DNA of 64,000 bases, from the NCBI GenBank assembly GCA_026389335.1, contig JAPLIB010000088.1:1-64000 (forward strand), in the 5' to 3' direction. Every line of letters starts with the position of its first letter. The stretch's first letter is position 1. Positions 24,309-35,283 of this stretch are shown piece after piece. The DNA is from Cyanobacteriota bacterium (GTDB taxonomy: Bacteria > Cyanobacteriota > Cyanobacteriia > PCC-6307 > Cyanobiaceae). The notes under the pieces are model-generated. The model was not told where the DNA came from and searched no databases. It was given only the letters and a program-made list of their open reading frames with translations. Made by a program: the position numbers and the translations under genes.

Positions 24309-25670
24309 TCACAGCACCAAGCTGTCCGGGTTGGTCTCGATCAGCAGGGCCAGATCCTTGAGGAAGGCCGCCGCATGGGCGCCATAGACAGTGCGGTGAT
24401 CACAGGTGAGGTTCACCTGCATCTGATTGGCCACCCGGATCGAGCCGTCCTTGCCGGCCACCACCATGGGGCGGGAGGCGGCCACCGCCAGGATCGCGCC
24501 GGTGCCCGGCGGCAGAATCGCATCGAAGCGGTCAACCCCGAACATGCCCAGGTTGGAGAGGGTGAAGGTGCCCGTGCTGTATTCCTCAGGCTTGAGCTGC
24601 TTGCTGCGGGCGCGGCTCACCAGGTCGGCCCAGTTGCGGGCCAGGCTGTAGATGTCAGTGCGGTCGGCGTCGGCTAGCACCGGCGTGATCAGGCCACCGT
24701 CTTCCATGGCCACGGCCACCGCCACGTTCACAGCAGCCGGATAGGCCATGGCGCTGCCATCGCCGCTGGTGGCGGCGTTCACCTGGGGATGGCGGGCGAG
24801 GGTGACGGCCACGGCCTTGGCCAGAAGGGCCGTCATCGTGACGCCCTTGCTCTTCACCTGTTTGTACAAGGCATCCAGCTTGGTGGTGGTGATCGTGTAA
24901 CCCACTCGGAAGCAGGGCACTGCCAGGCTGGCGAGCATGTTGCGGTTGACCGCGTTCTGCAGGGTGTTGAAGGGCACGGCCTCCCCGGCCCGCCCGAAGG
25001 CCTGACCGGCGGGTGCCGCAGCCGCTGCTGAGGCGCCATTGCCGTTGGCAGCTGCCAGCGCCGGCCCACTGCCCTCGGCGATGCGCGGGATGCTGACGGG
25101 CTGACCGGCAGCCTTCTCGACGTCCTCCGCCTGGATGCGGCCGTTGGGGCCACTGCCGCGCAAGGCCTCAAGGGCCACCCCGAGCTGGCTGGCCAGTTTG
25201 CGGGCCCGGGGGCTGGCGATAATCCGACCGGCTGCGGCCGCCGGGGAGCTGGCTGCTGCAGCTGCTGCTGGGGTAACGGCCGCCGGGGCGGCGGGCGCCA
25301 TCGGCGCAGCAGGTGCGGCCACGGCCGCAACGGGGGCTGGGGCCGCAGGGGCGGCAGCAGACACGGCGGCAGGGGCCGCGGCGGCTGGAGCGGCCGGCGC
25401 CTGGGCCGCAGCCGCTGCGATCTCCGCCTCGCTTTCGACGATTAAACCGATCGTTTCCCCCACCGGCGCCGTGCCGCCGGCCGGCATCAGCACCACCGCC
25501 AGGTAGCCCTCATTGAAGGATTCCACGTCCATGTCGGCCTTGTCGGACTCGACCACGAGCACCGATTCACCCCGCTCCACCTTGTCGCCGGGCTTTTTCA
25601 GCCATTCCACGATCTTGCCCTCCGTCATCGTCGAGCTGAGGGCTGGCATGAAGATTTCGTGGGTGGCCAA
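24309..25670 (-). CDS. pdhC: Dihydrolipoamide acetyltransferase, E2 of pyruvate dehydrogenase
   Basis: The 453-residue protein has an N-terminal lipoyl domain with the lipoylated K44 in VVESDKADMDVES, an Ala/Pro-rich swinging linker (about 85-145), a peripheral subunit-binding domain (IIASPRARKLASQLGV, GSGPNGRIQAEDVE), and a catalytic domain ending in NLTCDHRTVYGAHAAAFLKD with the active-site His and Asp environment. It transfers acetyl from lipoamide to coenzyme A. LipB, which supplies lipoyl groups, is encoded about 3.5 kb away. Confidence 0.92.
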   Translation of the reverse strand: MATHEIFMPALSSTMTEGKIVEWLKKPGDKVERGESVLVVESDKADMDVESFNEGYLAVVLMPAGGTAPVGETIGLIVESEAEIAAAAAQAPAAPAAAAPAAVSAAAPAAPAPVAAVAAPAAPMAPAAPAAVTPAAAAAASSPAAAAGRIIASPRARKLASQLGVALEALRGSGPNGRIQAEDVEKAAGQPVSIPRIAEGSGPALAAANGNGASAAAAAPAGQAFGRAGEAVPFNTLQNAVNRNMLASLAVPCFRVGYTITTTKLDALYKQVKSKGVTMTALLAKAVAVTLARHPQVNAATSGDGSAMAYPAAVNVAVAVAMEDGGLITPVLADADRTDIYSLARNWADLVSRARSKQLKPEEYSTGTFTLSNLGMFGVDRFDAILPPGTGAILAVAASRPMVVAGKDGSIRVANQMQVNLTCDHRTVYGAHAAAFLKDLALLIETNPDSLVL

Positions 25671-25761
25671 CGTCGCGTTCCCGCTTGAATGGGGGTGATT
25701 TTACGTGGCACAAGGTCGGCTTCTCGGTTCGGGTTGAGCCGCCTGCTGCCTCTGGCGGTCC

Positions 25762-26306
25762 TCAGTGCTGGGACAGCAGCTGCCCCCAGCCGCTCAGGCG
25801 ATCGGTGATGCCGTGCTGGCGCAGGGCCGCCCAGGCGGTGGCGATGTTCACGGCCAGCACCGGTTTGCCGCGCTGGGCCTCCAGTTCCTGCACCAGGGTG
25901 GAGCAGACCAAGTTGGTGCCCACCTGCACCAGCGCTTCGACCCCGGGGCCATCCACCGCCATGAAGGCCGCCGCCAGGAAGGCGTCGCGGATTTCGGCGT
26001 CGCTGATGCGGGCGGTGTACACCTTGCACTTCTGAGCGCTGGCCAGGCCCACCATCCGCTCAACCGTGAAATCCTGGGCGCTGAACCAGCTCCTCACCCG
26101 CTCGTCCACCGCCTCCGGAAACGGCGTGACGACCCCCAGGCGCGTGGCGCCGAGGCAGCGCAGCGCCTCCAGCACCGCCTCGAAGGCCAAGGTTAACGGC
26201 AGGCCGGTGCGCTCGGCCAGCAGCTGCCGCATCCGGTTCCACCATCGTGTTGGTGGCGGGCAGCAGGCACCGCGAACACGGCCCGGGTTCCCAGCGCATC
26301 GGTCAA
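25762..26306 (-). pseudogene. Maleate isomerase / Asp-Glu racemase family gene, broken
   Basis: The 3' part is a normal second half of the arylmalonate decarboxylase/maleate isomerase family: GLPLTLAFEAVLEALRCLGATRLGVVTPF, then VQVGTNLVCSTLVQELE. The 5' part, in other frames, reads TDALGTRAVFAV and LLPATNTMVEPD, the usual N-terminus with the S/A-T-N-T motif. Between them roughly 70-80 codons normally carrying the first catalytic cysteine region are missing, and at least two frame changes are needed. The reading frame from an upstream ATG would give a 202-residue protein with a nonsense N-terminus. I consider it inactive. Confidence 0.75.
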
Positions 26307-26516
26307 GGGGCCGGGGCGCAGAGGATTTCAGGCTAGGCCGTAGCCAGCGTCTGGGCAGGCCGGAAGCCAAGGGAGCCTGGCCGTCGCTATCAGCCCATGG
26401 CTGCTCGCCTGGTCAACCGCAGGATCGGGGCGGCCAGGGAAGGCCGCATGGCGAACTGACTCTGAGATCCCCCGAAACCTCACCCCGCTCGATCCGAGCG
26501 AGAGGCACCGCAGCAG

Positions 26517-26963
26517 TCAGTCGGCTCCTTCGATCGCCTCGATCACGCCGTCGCGGACCAGCACGGCGGCCTGGAGTTTCTGCACCAGGTTGTCGCCCAC
26601 ACCCACCTCGGTAAAGCTCTCAATCTGCCCCTGCTCGACGATCGCGTCCATCTCCAGCTCACGCACCTGTTGCTGCTGCTCGAGCACCTGGCGCTTCTGC
26701 TCTTCCAGTTCGGAGCGCTTGGCGCCCACCTGCTGCTGCACCGAGCCCACCTGCTCCTGCACGCGGGGATCGAGCGGGTTGGCGCTCTGGCGGCGGATCT
26801 GATCGATCACTTGCTGCCCTTCCTGCTCCAGCTGGGCCAGCTGGGCGTCGAAGTTGCTGAGGGCATTGCTGAGTTCGCGCTCGGCCTCCTCCTTCCAGCG
26901 GGGTGTCACCACGGCCCTCACCGTGATCGTGCGCTTGATCGAGAGGGTGGTGCCGTCGGCCAT
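26517..26963 (-). CDS. YlqD-like conserved cyanobacterial protein
   Basis: The 148-residue protein begins with a beta-rich segment (TLSIKRTITVRAVVTPRWKEEAERELSN), continues with a long coiled coil (about 35-105), and ends in GVGDNLVQKLQAAVLVRDGVIEAI. This is the YlqD family arrangement. Function is unknown. It has its own upstream space of about 200 bases and lies between the broken maleate isomerase gene and the acyl-activating gene, both on the same strand. Confidence 0.8.
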   Translation of the reverse strand: MADGTTLSIKRTITVRAVVTPRWKEEAERELSNALSNFDAQLAQLEQEGQQVIDQIRRQSANPLDPRVQEQVGSVQQQVGAKRSELEEQKRQVLEQQQQVRELEMDAIVEQGQIESFTEVGVGDNLVQKLQAAVLVRDGVIEAIEGAD

Positions 26964-27161
26964 GGGGGAGCGAAATCAGGCCACAGGCTGTCAGGCGACG
27001 CCACCTCGGTCAACTGGAGTGTCCATTCAGGGACGTCCAGGCCGTGACCTGCAGAGCCGGGGCAGCCTTCGCCAGGCCTGTTTGTTGGACCTCTGCCCCC
27101 TGGCTTCTGTCCCCCTGGACTCTCTCTGCGGGCCCTCGCTCCGTGCCGTCGGCTGCGCGCC

Positions 27162-29126
<1,965 letters not shown>

Positions 29127-29162
29127 GGCGGGGCGGGATGGCGAGGGAGCGCGGGCCAAGCA

Positions 29163-29876
29163 TTACTGCCGCGGCTGGTCTGGATCAAGGGCCTGGTGCC
29201 AATCCGGCAGGGTTTCGGCGATCGTTGCTGGCCGCAGTTCCAGCGCGAAGCGTCGGCTGAAGGCGGCCAGCAGCGGCGCCTGCAGCTGCTGCGCTGTGAT
29301 CCCGGGCAACCAGTCGCTCAGGCAGCCCACAGGCCGGTCCGCCAGGCCACAGGGCACGATCGCCTTGAAGCCTTGCAGGCTGCAGTTCACATTCAGGGCC
29401 AGGCCGTGCTGACTGATCCAGCGGCGGGCGCCGACGCCGATCGCCGCCAGCTTGCGGCCCTCCAGCCAGACCCCCGTCAGACCCGGCTGACGCTCCGCCG
29501 CCAGGCCGAGCCCCGCCAGCAGATCGATCACCACCCCCTCCAGCTGCCTGAGGTAGAGGTGCAGGTCAGCGCCATGGCGCTGGAGGTTGAGCACCGGGTA
29601 GAGCACCAGCTGGCCCGGGGCGTGGTGGGTCACTTCGCCGCCACGGTCGATGCGGAACAGGGGTAAGGGGGGAGCGGCGGGATCAAAGCCCAGGTGGGCA
29701 TTGCTGGCGCCGCGGCCGAGGGTGTAACAGGGCTGGTGCTGCAGCACCAGCACCGCTTCGGGGCCGCCGGGCTCGGCCAGCAGCCGGGCCTGCAGCTGAC
29801 GCTGCCATTGCCAGCCCAGGGCGAAGGGCACCGGTGTGGCCGCTTCAAAAAGAATTGCGCTGGTCCTGGGGGGCAT
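29163..29876 (-). CDS. lipB: Octanoyl-[ACP]:protein N-octanoyltransferase
   Basis: The 237-residue protein contains [37 protein letters not shown] and the [17 protein letters not shown] segment. These supply the catalytic Lys and Cys of LipB. It attaches octanoate to lipoyl domains such as that of PdhC. The N-terminal region is of normal length. It is divergent from hpf. Confidence 0.92.
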   Translation of the reverse strand: MPPRTSAILFEAATPVPFALGWQWQRQLQARLLAEPGGPEAVLVLQHQPCYTLGRGASNAHLGFDPAAPPLPLFRIDRGGEVTHHAPGQLVLYPVLNLQRHGADLHLYLRQLEGVVIDLLAGLGLAAERQPGLTGVWLEGRKLAAIGVGARRWISQHGLALNVNCSLQGFKAIVPCGLADRPVGCLSDWLPGITAQQLQAPLLAAFSRRFALELRPATIAETLPDWHQALDPDQPRQ

Positions 29877-29972
29877 GGCGGAGTGTTCCTAGCGTGCAGG
29901 CACCCGGGAGCGGTCAGCCTGAAAAGAGGCCTGACTCCCCTCCCGGCGGTCGACATCTGCCCTGAGATTCTG

Positions 29973-30560
29973 ATGAAACTGCTCATCCATGGCCGCAATC
30001 TCGATGTCACCCCGGCCATCCGGGATTACACCGAAAGCAAGATCAGCCGAGCCATCAATCACTTCGGAGACATGGTCAAGGAGGCGGACGTGCATTTGTC
30101 CGTGGCACGCAACCCCCGCGTTCCCCAGCAGGTCGCCGAAGTCACGATGTTTGCCAACGGCACCGTGATCCGGGCCCAGGAGCGCAGTGAAAATCTCTAC
30201 GCCAGCATCGATCTGGTGGCCAGCAAGCTCAGCCGTCAGCTGCATCGCTACAAGGATCGCCTGCAGGAGCGCGCCCAAGGTCCGGTGCACCGCTCCGCCC
30301 GCGATGAGGAGACTGGCGCCGCCAACCTGCCGCCCCCCGGCACACCGATCACCGAGGGTATGGAGCCGGTGGTGCCCCATCGGGGCGTGCGGCGCAAGTA
30401 CTTCGCCATGCCGGCCATGGATCTGGAGGAGGCCCTGCATCAATTGGAAATGGTGGATCACGATTTTTACGTCTTCCGCGATGCCGGCACGGGCCAGGTC
30501 CAGGTGGTCTATCGCCGCAACCACGGGGGCTTCGGCGTGATCCAGCCGAAGGACGCCTGA
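29973..30560 (+). CDS. hpf: Long-form ribosome hibernation promoting factor (LrtA)
   Basis: The 195-residue protein has the N-terminal HPF/YfiA domain (MKLLIHGRNLDVTPAIRDYTESKI, ending in KLSRQLHRYKDRL) and the C-terminal dimerisation domain (RRKYFAMPAMDLEEALHQLEMVDHDFYVFRD). The latter joins two ribosomes into 100S particles in long HPF. The cyanobacterial homologue LrtA is a light-repressed transcript. ATG 29973 is the natural start of the domain. The stop is four bases before deoC. Confidence 0.93.
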   Translation: MKLLIHGRNLDVTPAIRDYTESKISRAINHFGDMVKEADVHLSVARNPRVPQQVAEVTMFANGTVIRAQERSENLYASIDLVASKLSRQLHRYKDRLQERAQGPVHRSARDEETGAANLPPPGTPITEGMEPVVPHRGVRRKYFAMPAMDLEEALHQLEMVDHDFYVFRDAGTGQVQVVYRRNHGGFGVIQPKDA

Positions 30561-30564
30561 GCTG

Positions 30565-31338
30565 ATGGCCAGGGCGCGCGACTTACCGGATCTGGCGCCG
30601 TTGATTGATCACGCCCTGCTCGACCCCCACCGGGGCCGGCAGGCCGTGATCACCTGCTGCGATGAGGCTCGCCATTTCGGCTTTGCCGGGCTGTGTGTGG
30701 CCTCGCGCTGGGTGGACGTGGCCCGCGAACGCCTGCCGCTGGGCGATCGGGTGAAGCTGATCTCAGTGGTGGGCTTCCCTTTTGGCGCCGTGCCGAGCGC
30801 GATCAAGCGAGCCGAGGCGGAGGCCGCCGCCGCCGCCGGTGCCGATGAACTGGATGTGGTGCCCGATTTCGGAGCCCTCGCCGATGGCGACAGCTCCAGG
30901 GTGCTCGATGATCTGGCCGCGATCACCGAGCTGGGTCTGCCGGTGAAGGTGATCGTTGAGGCGGGGCGGCTCGACCCCCAGGCCCTGGAGCTGCTGGTGG
31001 AGGTGAGCATCGATGCGGGTGTGCGCTGGCTCAAAAGTGGCAGCGGCTTCGGTCCGCCGGTGACCGCCGCCCAGGTGGGGCGGCTGCGCCAGTTGGCGCG
31101 GGGGCGGGCGGCGGTGAAGGCCTCTGGTGGCATCGCCGACCTGGAGCAGGCTCTGGCCCTGGTGGAGGCCGGCGCCACCCGGCTGGGCACCAGCCGTGGT
31201 TTGGCGCTGATGCAGGCGCTGCGGCGGCCCACGGCCGGCCGTGGCACCAGCCGGGATGAGGCGGCGGGACGCAACGAAGATCGCAGGGAATCCGGCCCTG
31301 GTGAGCCTGGTGATGGCGAACACAGCGATGGGGGGTGA
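30565..31338 (+). CDS. deoC: Deoxyribose-phosphate aldolase
   Basis: The 257-residue TIM-barrel protein carries the Schiff-base lysine region VRWLKSGSGFG and the second lysine VKASGGI, plus VISVVGFPFG-type and DELDVV strands. It cleaves deoxyribose 5-phosphate to glyceraldehyde 3-phosphate and acetaldehyde. The last 35 residues are a low-complexity Arg/Glu/Gly tail. The gene follows hpf and precedes recO, a common picocyanobacterial arrangement. Confidence 0.93.
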   Translation: MARARDLPDLAPLIDHALLDPHRGRQAVITCCDEARHFGFAGLCVASRWVDVARERLPLGDRVKLISVVGFPFGAVPSAIKRAEAEAAAAAGADELDVVPDFGALADGDSSRVLDDLAAITELGLPVKVIVEAGRLDPQALELLVEVSIDAGVRWLKSGSGFGPPVTAAQVGRLRQLARGRAAVKASGGIADLEQALALVEAGATRLGTSRGLALMQALRRPTAGRGTSRDEAAGRNEDRRESGPGEPGDGEHSDGG

Positions 31339-31449
31339 AGCCGTGATCGTGGGTCCACTCGTGATCCTGGCGCTGGCCGCAGCCTGCAGCGTGACCGTTG
31401 GCTTGGGGATCGCAACGCCGGCGGGCGGTCACCAGCCTGAGCGCTGCTG

Positions 31450-32256
31450 ATGTCGGAAATCCTGCTGGAGGGCCTCGCTCTCACCTGTCGCCCCCTGGGT
31501 GAGAACGATCGACTGCTGACCCTGCTGAGCGAGAGCGAGGGGCTGACGCGCCTGGCGGTGCCGGGGGCGCGCCGGCCGAAAAGCAGCCTGGCGGCTGCCG
31601 TGCCCCTGGCCCATCTGCGCTTGCTGGTGGGCGGCAGTCGCGGCCTGCGGCGGGTGCGACAGCTGACGGTGGTGCGCAACTACGGCGGCCTCGGTCAGCG
31701 GCTTGAAACCCTGGCGGCGGCCCAGGCCTGCGGCGAGCTGTGCCTGCAGCTGGTGCCCGAGCAGGCTCCGGCCCCTGGTGTGCTGGCCGATCTGTTGATG
31801 CAGCTGGGCCGCCTGGAGCAGGTGGTGCGGGAGCGCAGCGATCGGCTCGAGGCCCTGGCAATTGCGGTGCAGGGCAGTGTGCATCTGCTGGCCCTGGGGG
31901 GCTACGCCCTGCCGCTGCAGCAATGCGCCCGCAGCGGTGAGCCGCTCGAGCCTCCCCTGGGGAACTGGGAGTGGCGTTCCAGTCTGCTGCCGGGGGAGGG
32001 GCTGACGATCGGGGCGCTGCCGGGGGCCCGGGTGGTGCTCAATGCCTCGGAGCTGGCCCTGCTGCAGCGGCTGACCAGGCCGGGCCTGCCACGCCGCCGC
32101 GACGGCGAGCTGATGGGCCCGGAGCCGGTGTGGCTGCATTTGCTGGATCTGGTGGAGGCCTGGTGCGGCGAACATCTCAGTCGGCGCCCTCGGGCCTTCA
32201 GACTGCTGCGCAGTGCTTTCGAGCCCATGGCTCCGCCCCGCCGCAGGACGCCGTGA
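31450..32256 (+). CDS. recO: DNA repair protein RecO
   Basis: The 268-residue protein has the N-terminal OB-fold of RecO (EILLEGLALTCRPLGENDRLLTLLS, then LAVPGARRPKSSLAAAVPL) and a helical second half. The zinc Cys cluster typical of many RecO proteins is not evident. It loads RecA with RecR in recombinational repair. Confidence 0.9.
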   Translation: MSEILLEGLALTCRPLGENDRLLTLLSESEGLTRLAVPGARRPKSSLAAAVPLAHLRLLVGGSRGLRRVRQLTVVRNYGGLGQRLETLAAAQACGELCLQLVPEQAPAPGVLADLLMQLGRLEQVVRERSDRLEALAIAVQGSVHLLALGGYALPLQQCARSGEPLEPPLGNWEWRSSLLPGEGLTIGALPGARVVLNASELALLQRLTRPGLPRRRDGELMGPEPVWLHLLDLVEAWCGEHLSRRPRAFRLLRSAFEPMAPPRRRTP

Positions 32257-32315
32257 TCAGGCCGTGTTGACCAGGCCCCGCCTTGATCGGTCCCGTGTGA
32301 TTCGTCAGCAGTGAT

Positions 32316-32406
32316 TCGCACCCACTGATCCGCACCCACTGATCTATCACCACGGATCCCGCGTCCACTGATCCCGCATCCACTGATCCCGCATCCACTG
32401 ATCCGC
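32316..32406 (+). repeat. Short tandem repeats between recO and the MFS gene
   Basis: Units of 14-15 bases of the form TCCACTGATCCCGCA, plus degenerate CACCCACTGATC units, repeat about six times. They lie about 70-160 bases upstream of the MFS start and carry no open frame of note. Confidence 0.8.
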
Positions 32407-32475
32407 CACCAGAGATGAGCCCGCTGCGATGAGTCCAGGTCCGATAGACAAGCCACGGATCCGGGAGATGGAGCC

Positions 32476-33924
32476 TTGAACGATGCCAACAAACCCCACG
32501 CCCCTGCCGGGGGGAGGGGTTCAACCGGATCGGGCGAGGATGACGAGGCCACAGCTCAGCCCGTGGGCGCCCAGGCGCCAGCGCGCGCGGCGGTTCAAAC
32601 TGGCGAAACCGGGCTGGTGGCGGTGCTGGCCTTGCCCGGTTTCCGCCAGCTGTGGCTCGGCCAGATCTTCTCCCAGCTGGCCGACAAGTTTTACATCGTG
32701 CTGATGGTGTTCCTGATCGCCCAGTACTGGGTGACCGAGAACCCCCAGGCCGATCCGGCCCTGGCTGAGGCGGCGGCCGCGATCCGCATGGGCGTGGAGA
32801 ACCGGGCCCAGATCATCACCCTGTTGGCCACGGGGATCTATGTGGCCAACACGATCCCGGCGATGCTGCTGGGCACCGTGGCCGGAGTCTGGGCCGATCG
32901 CTGGCCGAAGCGGGCGGTGATGGTGGCCTCCAATGCCCTGCGGGCGGGCCTGCTGCTGCTGGCGCCCCTGGCGCTGCTGCCCGGCCCCCAGTGGCTGGGC
33001 CTGAGCTGGGGCTACTGGGCGCTGGTGGCGATGACCGTGCTCGAATCGGTGCTCACCCAGTTCTTCGCCCCGGCGGAGCAGGCCGCCATTCCGCTGCTGG
33101 TGCCCTCCCACCAGTTGCTGGCTGCCAATTCGCTGTACCAGGCGACCAGCATGGGAGCCACGATTGTCGGCTTCGCCCTTGGCGATCCGATCCTGCGGCT
33201 GATGCACGGCCTGCTGCAGCGCCTCGGTATCAGCGGCGGCGAGTTCGTGTTGCTACCCCTCTGCTACGGCATCGCCGCCGTGGCGATCGCCGCGATCGCC
33301 ATTGATGAACCGGTCAAGCCCCCCCGCAATGTCACCGTCTGGCAGGAGATCGGCGAGGGGATCCAGGTGCTGCGTGAACGCCCCAGCGTGCGCAGCGCCA
33401 TGCTGCAGCTGGTGCTGCTGTACAGCCTGCTGGCGGCCCTCTATGTGTTGGCGATCAGCCTGGCGGCCACGATCGTCGGCCTGGGACCCACGGGTTTTGG
33501 CACCCTGCTGGCGATGACCGGTCTGGGGCTGGCGATCGGGGCGGTGGCGATGGCCCAGCTGGGTGATCGCTTCAACCGCCGCCGCCTGGGCTCCAGTGGC
33601 CTGGGCATCATTGCCTTCTGTCTGGTGTTGCTGGGGCAGACCCGCGGCAATCTTGCGGTCACCCTGCTGCTCTGCGGCCTGCTCGGGTTGGGGGCGGCCC
33701 TGCTGGCAATCCCGGCCCAGACCACAATTCAGGAGGACACCCCCGAAGACCAACGGGGTCGGGTGTTTGGTCTGCAGAACAACCTGATCAACATCGCCCT
33801 GAGCCTGCCGCTGGTGCTGGCCGGGGCGGTGGTGAGCCGTTATGGGCTGTTGCCGGTGCTCTGGGCCCTGGCGGTGGTGGCCCTGGTGGCGGCCCTCAGT
33901 GAGCAACCCTGGCGCCGCTGCTAA
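32476..33924 (+). CDS. Major facilitator superfamily transporter
   Basis: The 482-residue protein has about twelve membrane segments after a 40-residue soluble start. It carries MFS-like motifs VAGVWADRWPKRAVMVASN (loop 2-3) and AQLGDRFNRRRLGSSG (loop 8-9). A GGGAG lies nine bases before the TTG start at 32476. The type resembles efflux carriers of the MFS_3 / lysophospholipid-transporter group. Substrate unknown. It is followed 28 bases later by the glycosyltransferase gene. Confidence 0.8.
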   Translation: MNDANKPHAPAGGRGSTGSGEDDEATAQPVGAQAPARAAVQTGETGLVAVLALPGFRQLWLGQIFSQLADKFYIVLMVFLIAQYWVTENPQADPALAEAAAAIRMGVENRAQIITLLATGIYVANTIPAMLLGTVAGVWADRWPKRAVMVASNALRAGLLLLAPLALLPGPQWLGLSWGYWALVAMTVLESVLTQFFAPAEQAAIPLLVPSHQLLAANSLYQATSMGATIVGFALGDPILRLMHGLLQRLGISGGEFVLLPLCYGIAAVAIAAIAIDEPVKPPRNVTVWQEIGEGIQVLRERPSVRSAMLQLVLLYSLLAALYVLAISLAATIVGLGPTGFGTLLAMTGLGLAIGAVAMAQLGDRFNRRRLGSSGLGIIAFCLVLLGQTRGNLAVTLLLCGLLGLGAALLAIPAQTTIQEDTPEDQRGRVFGLQNNLINIALSLPLVLAGAVVSRYGLLPVLWALAVVALVAALSEQPWRRC

Positions 33925-33952
33925 TTTCTGGTATCGAAACGAACCGCAACCG

Positions 33953-35167
33953 GTGGCACACATTGCCTGGCTGGGCAAGAAATCCCCGTTCTGTGGCAAC
34001 GTCACCTACGGACTCAGCATCACCGAAGCCCTGCGCCGCCGCGGCCATGGGGTGAGCTTCATCCACTTCGACACCCCGCCGGCGGGCCTGGGCCGGCAGG
34101 AGTCGGTGGGTGGCGATGGCCGCGGCCTCGAAGCCCATCCCAGTCCAGCCCTGGACAACCCGGAAGTCGCCCTGCCTTACCTGGTCAAGTCCCAGGTGTA
34201 CACGATTCCTTCGCCCGGGGCCCAGCGCGAGCTCCGGGAGTCGCTGGAGCGGCTCAAGCCCGATCTGGTCCATGCCAGCCTCACGCTCTCGCCACTGGAT
34301 TTCCGCCTGCCGGATCTCTGCCAGCAGCTGGGCCTCCCCCTGGTGGCCACCTTCCATCCGGCGTTTGATGCCGCCCTGCGCAACCTGGCCGGCGGTACCC
34401 AGCAGCTCACGTATCAGCTCTACGCGCCCTCGCTGGCCCGCTTTGATCGGGTGATCGTGTTCTCGGAGCTGCAGGCCGATCTGCTGGAGCGGCTGGGGGT
34501 GCGGCGGGAGCGGCTGGCGGTGATTCCCAATGGGGTTGATCCCCAGCAGTGGGCCCCGGCCGGCCAGGAGGATCCCAAGGACGGGGTGGCGGCCGAACTG
34601 GCCAAGTTGCGGCAGCGTTTTGCCGGCCGGCGGCTGTTCCTGTACATGGGCCGCATCGCCACCGAGAAGAATGTGGAGGCCCTGCTCAGGGCCTGGAGGC
34701 TGGTGCGGCCCCAGGGCTGTCTGCTGGTGATCGTCGGGGATGGGCCGCTGCGCCCCTCCCTGCAGGATGGCCGCGAGGACGATGTGATCTGGTGGGGTTA
34801 CGAGGGCGAGCGGGCGATCCGGCTGGCACTGCTGCAGCTGGCGGAGGTGTTCCTGCTGCCGTCGCTGGTGGAGGGGCTGAGCTTGGCGCTGCTCGAGGCG
34901 ATGGCCAGCGGCACCGCCTGTGTGGCCACCGATGCCGGTGCCGATGGTGAGGTGCTGGAGGGGGGAGCGGGCATCGTCATCAGCACCCAGGGGGTCACCA
35001 CCCAGCTGCGCACCCTGCTGCCGGTGCTGCGCGATCAGCCGGTGCTCACCGCTGAACTGGGCCGTCGTGCCCGCGCACGGGTGCTGGAGCGTTACACCCT
35101 GGAGCGCAACCTCGATGCCCTGGAGGCCCTCTACGGCGACCTGATGCGCCAACCGCTGGCGGCCTGA
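33953..35167 (+). CDS. GT4 glycosyltransferase, probably digalactosyldiacylglycerol synthase type
   Basis: The 404-residue protein begins HIAWLGKKSPFCGNVTYGLSITEAL and has a GT-B fold. The C-terminal half carries LFLYMGRIATEKNVEALL, VIVGDGPLR and the E-x7-E element in SLVEGLSLALLEAMASG. The N-terminus matches my memory of the cyanobacterial DgdA group (slr1508 type), which adds galactose to MGDG in membranes. That assignment rests on recall, so no symbol is given. GTG 33953 is the first start that leaves the MFS stop free. Confidence 0.7.
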   Translation: MAHIAWLGKKSPFCGNVTYGLSITEALRRRGHGVSFIHFDTPPAGLGRQESVGGDGRGLEAHPSPALDNPEVALPYLVKSQVYTIPSPGAQRELRESLERLKPDLVHASLTLSPLDFRLPDLCQQLGLPLVATFHPAFDAALRNLAGGTQQLTYQLYAPSLARFDRVIVFSELQADLLERLGVRRERLAVIPNGVDPQQWAPAGQEDPKDGVAAELAKLRQRFAGRRLFLYMGRIATEKNVEALLRAWRLVRPQGCLLVIVGDGPLRPSLQDGREDDVIWWGYEGERAIRLALLQLAEVFLLPSLVEGLSLALLEAMASGTACVATDAGADGEVLEGGAGIVISTQGVTTQLRTLLPVLRDQPVLTAELGRRARARVLERYTLERNLDALEALYGDLMRQPLAA

Positions 35168-35283
35168 GGGGGAGGCGCCCTATCGCCAACCGCCCCGAGA
35201 CTGAGCGGCCTGGCCTGAGGCTGGGCGGCCTGGCCGCGGATTGGAGCTGACCCGGGGAGCCTGGATGCCCTGGCCAGCCCCGT

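Noticed and set aside
31241-31450. 69-codon frame between deoC and recO
   Set aside because: It overlaps deoC in another frame and has no family resemblance or ribosome-binding site.
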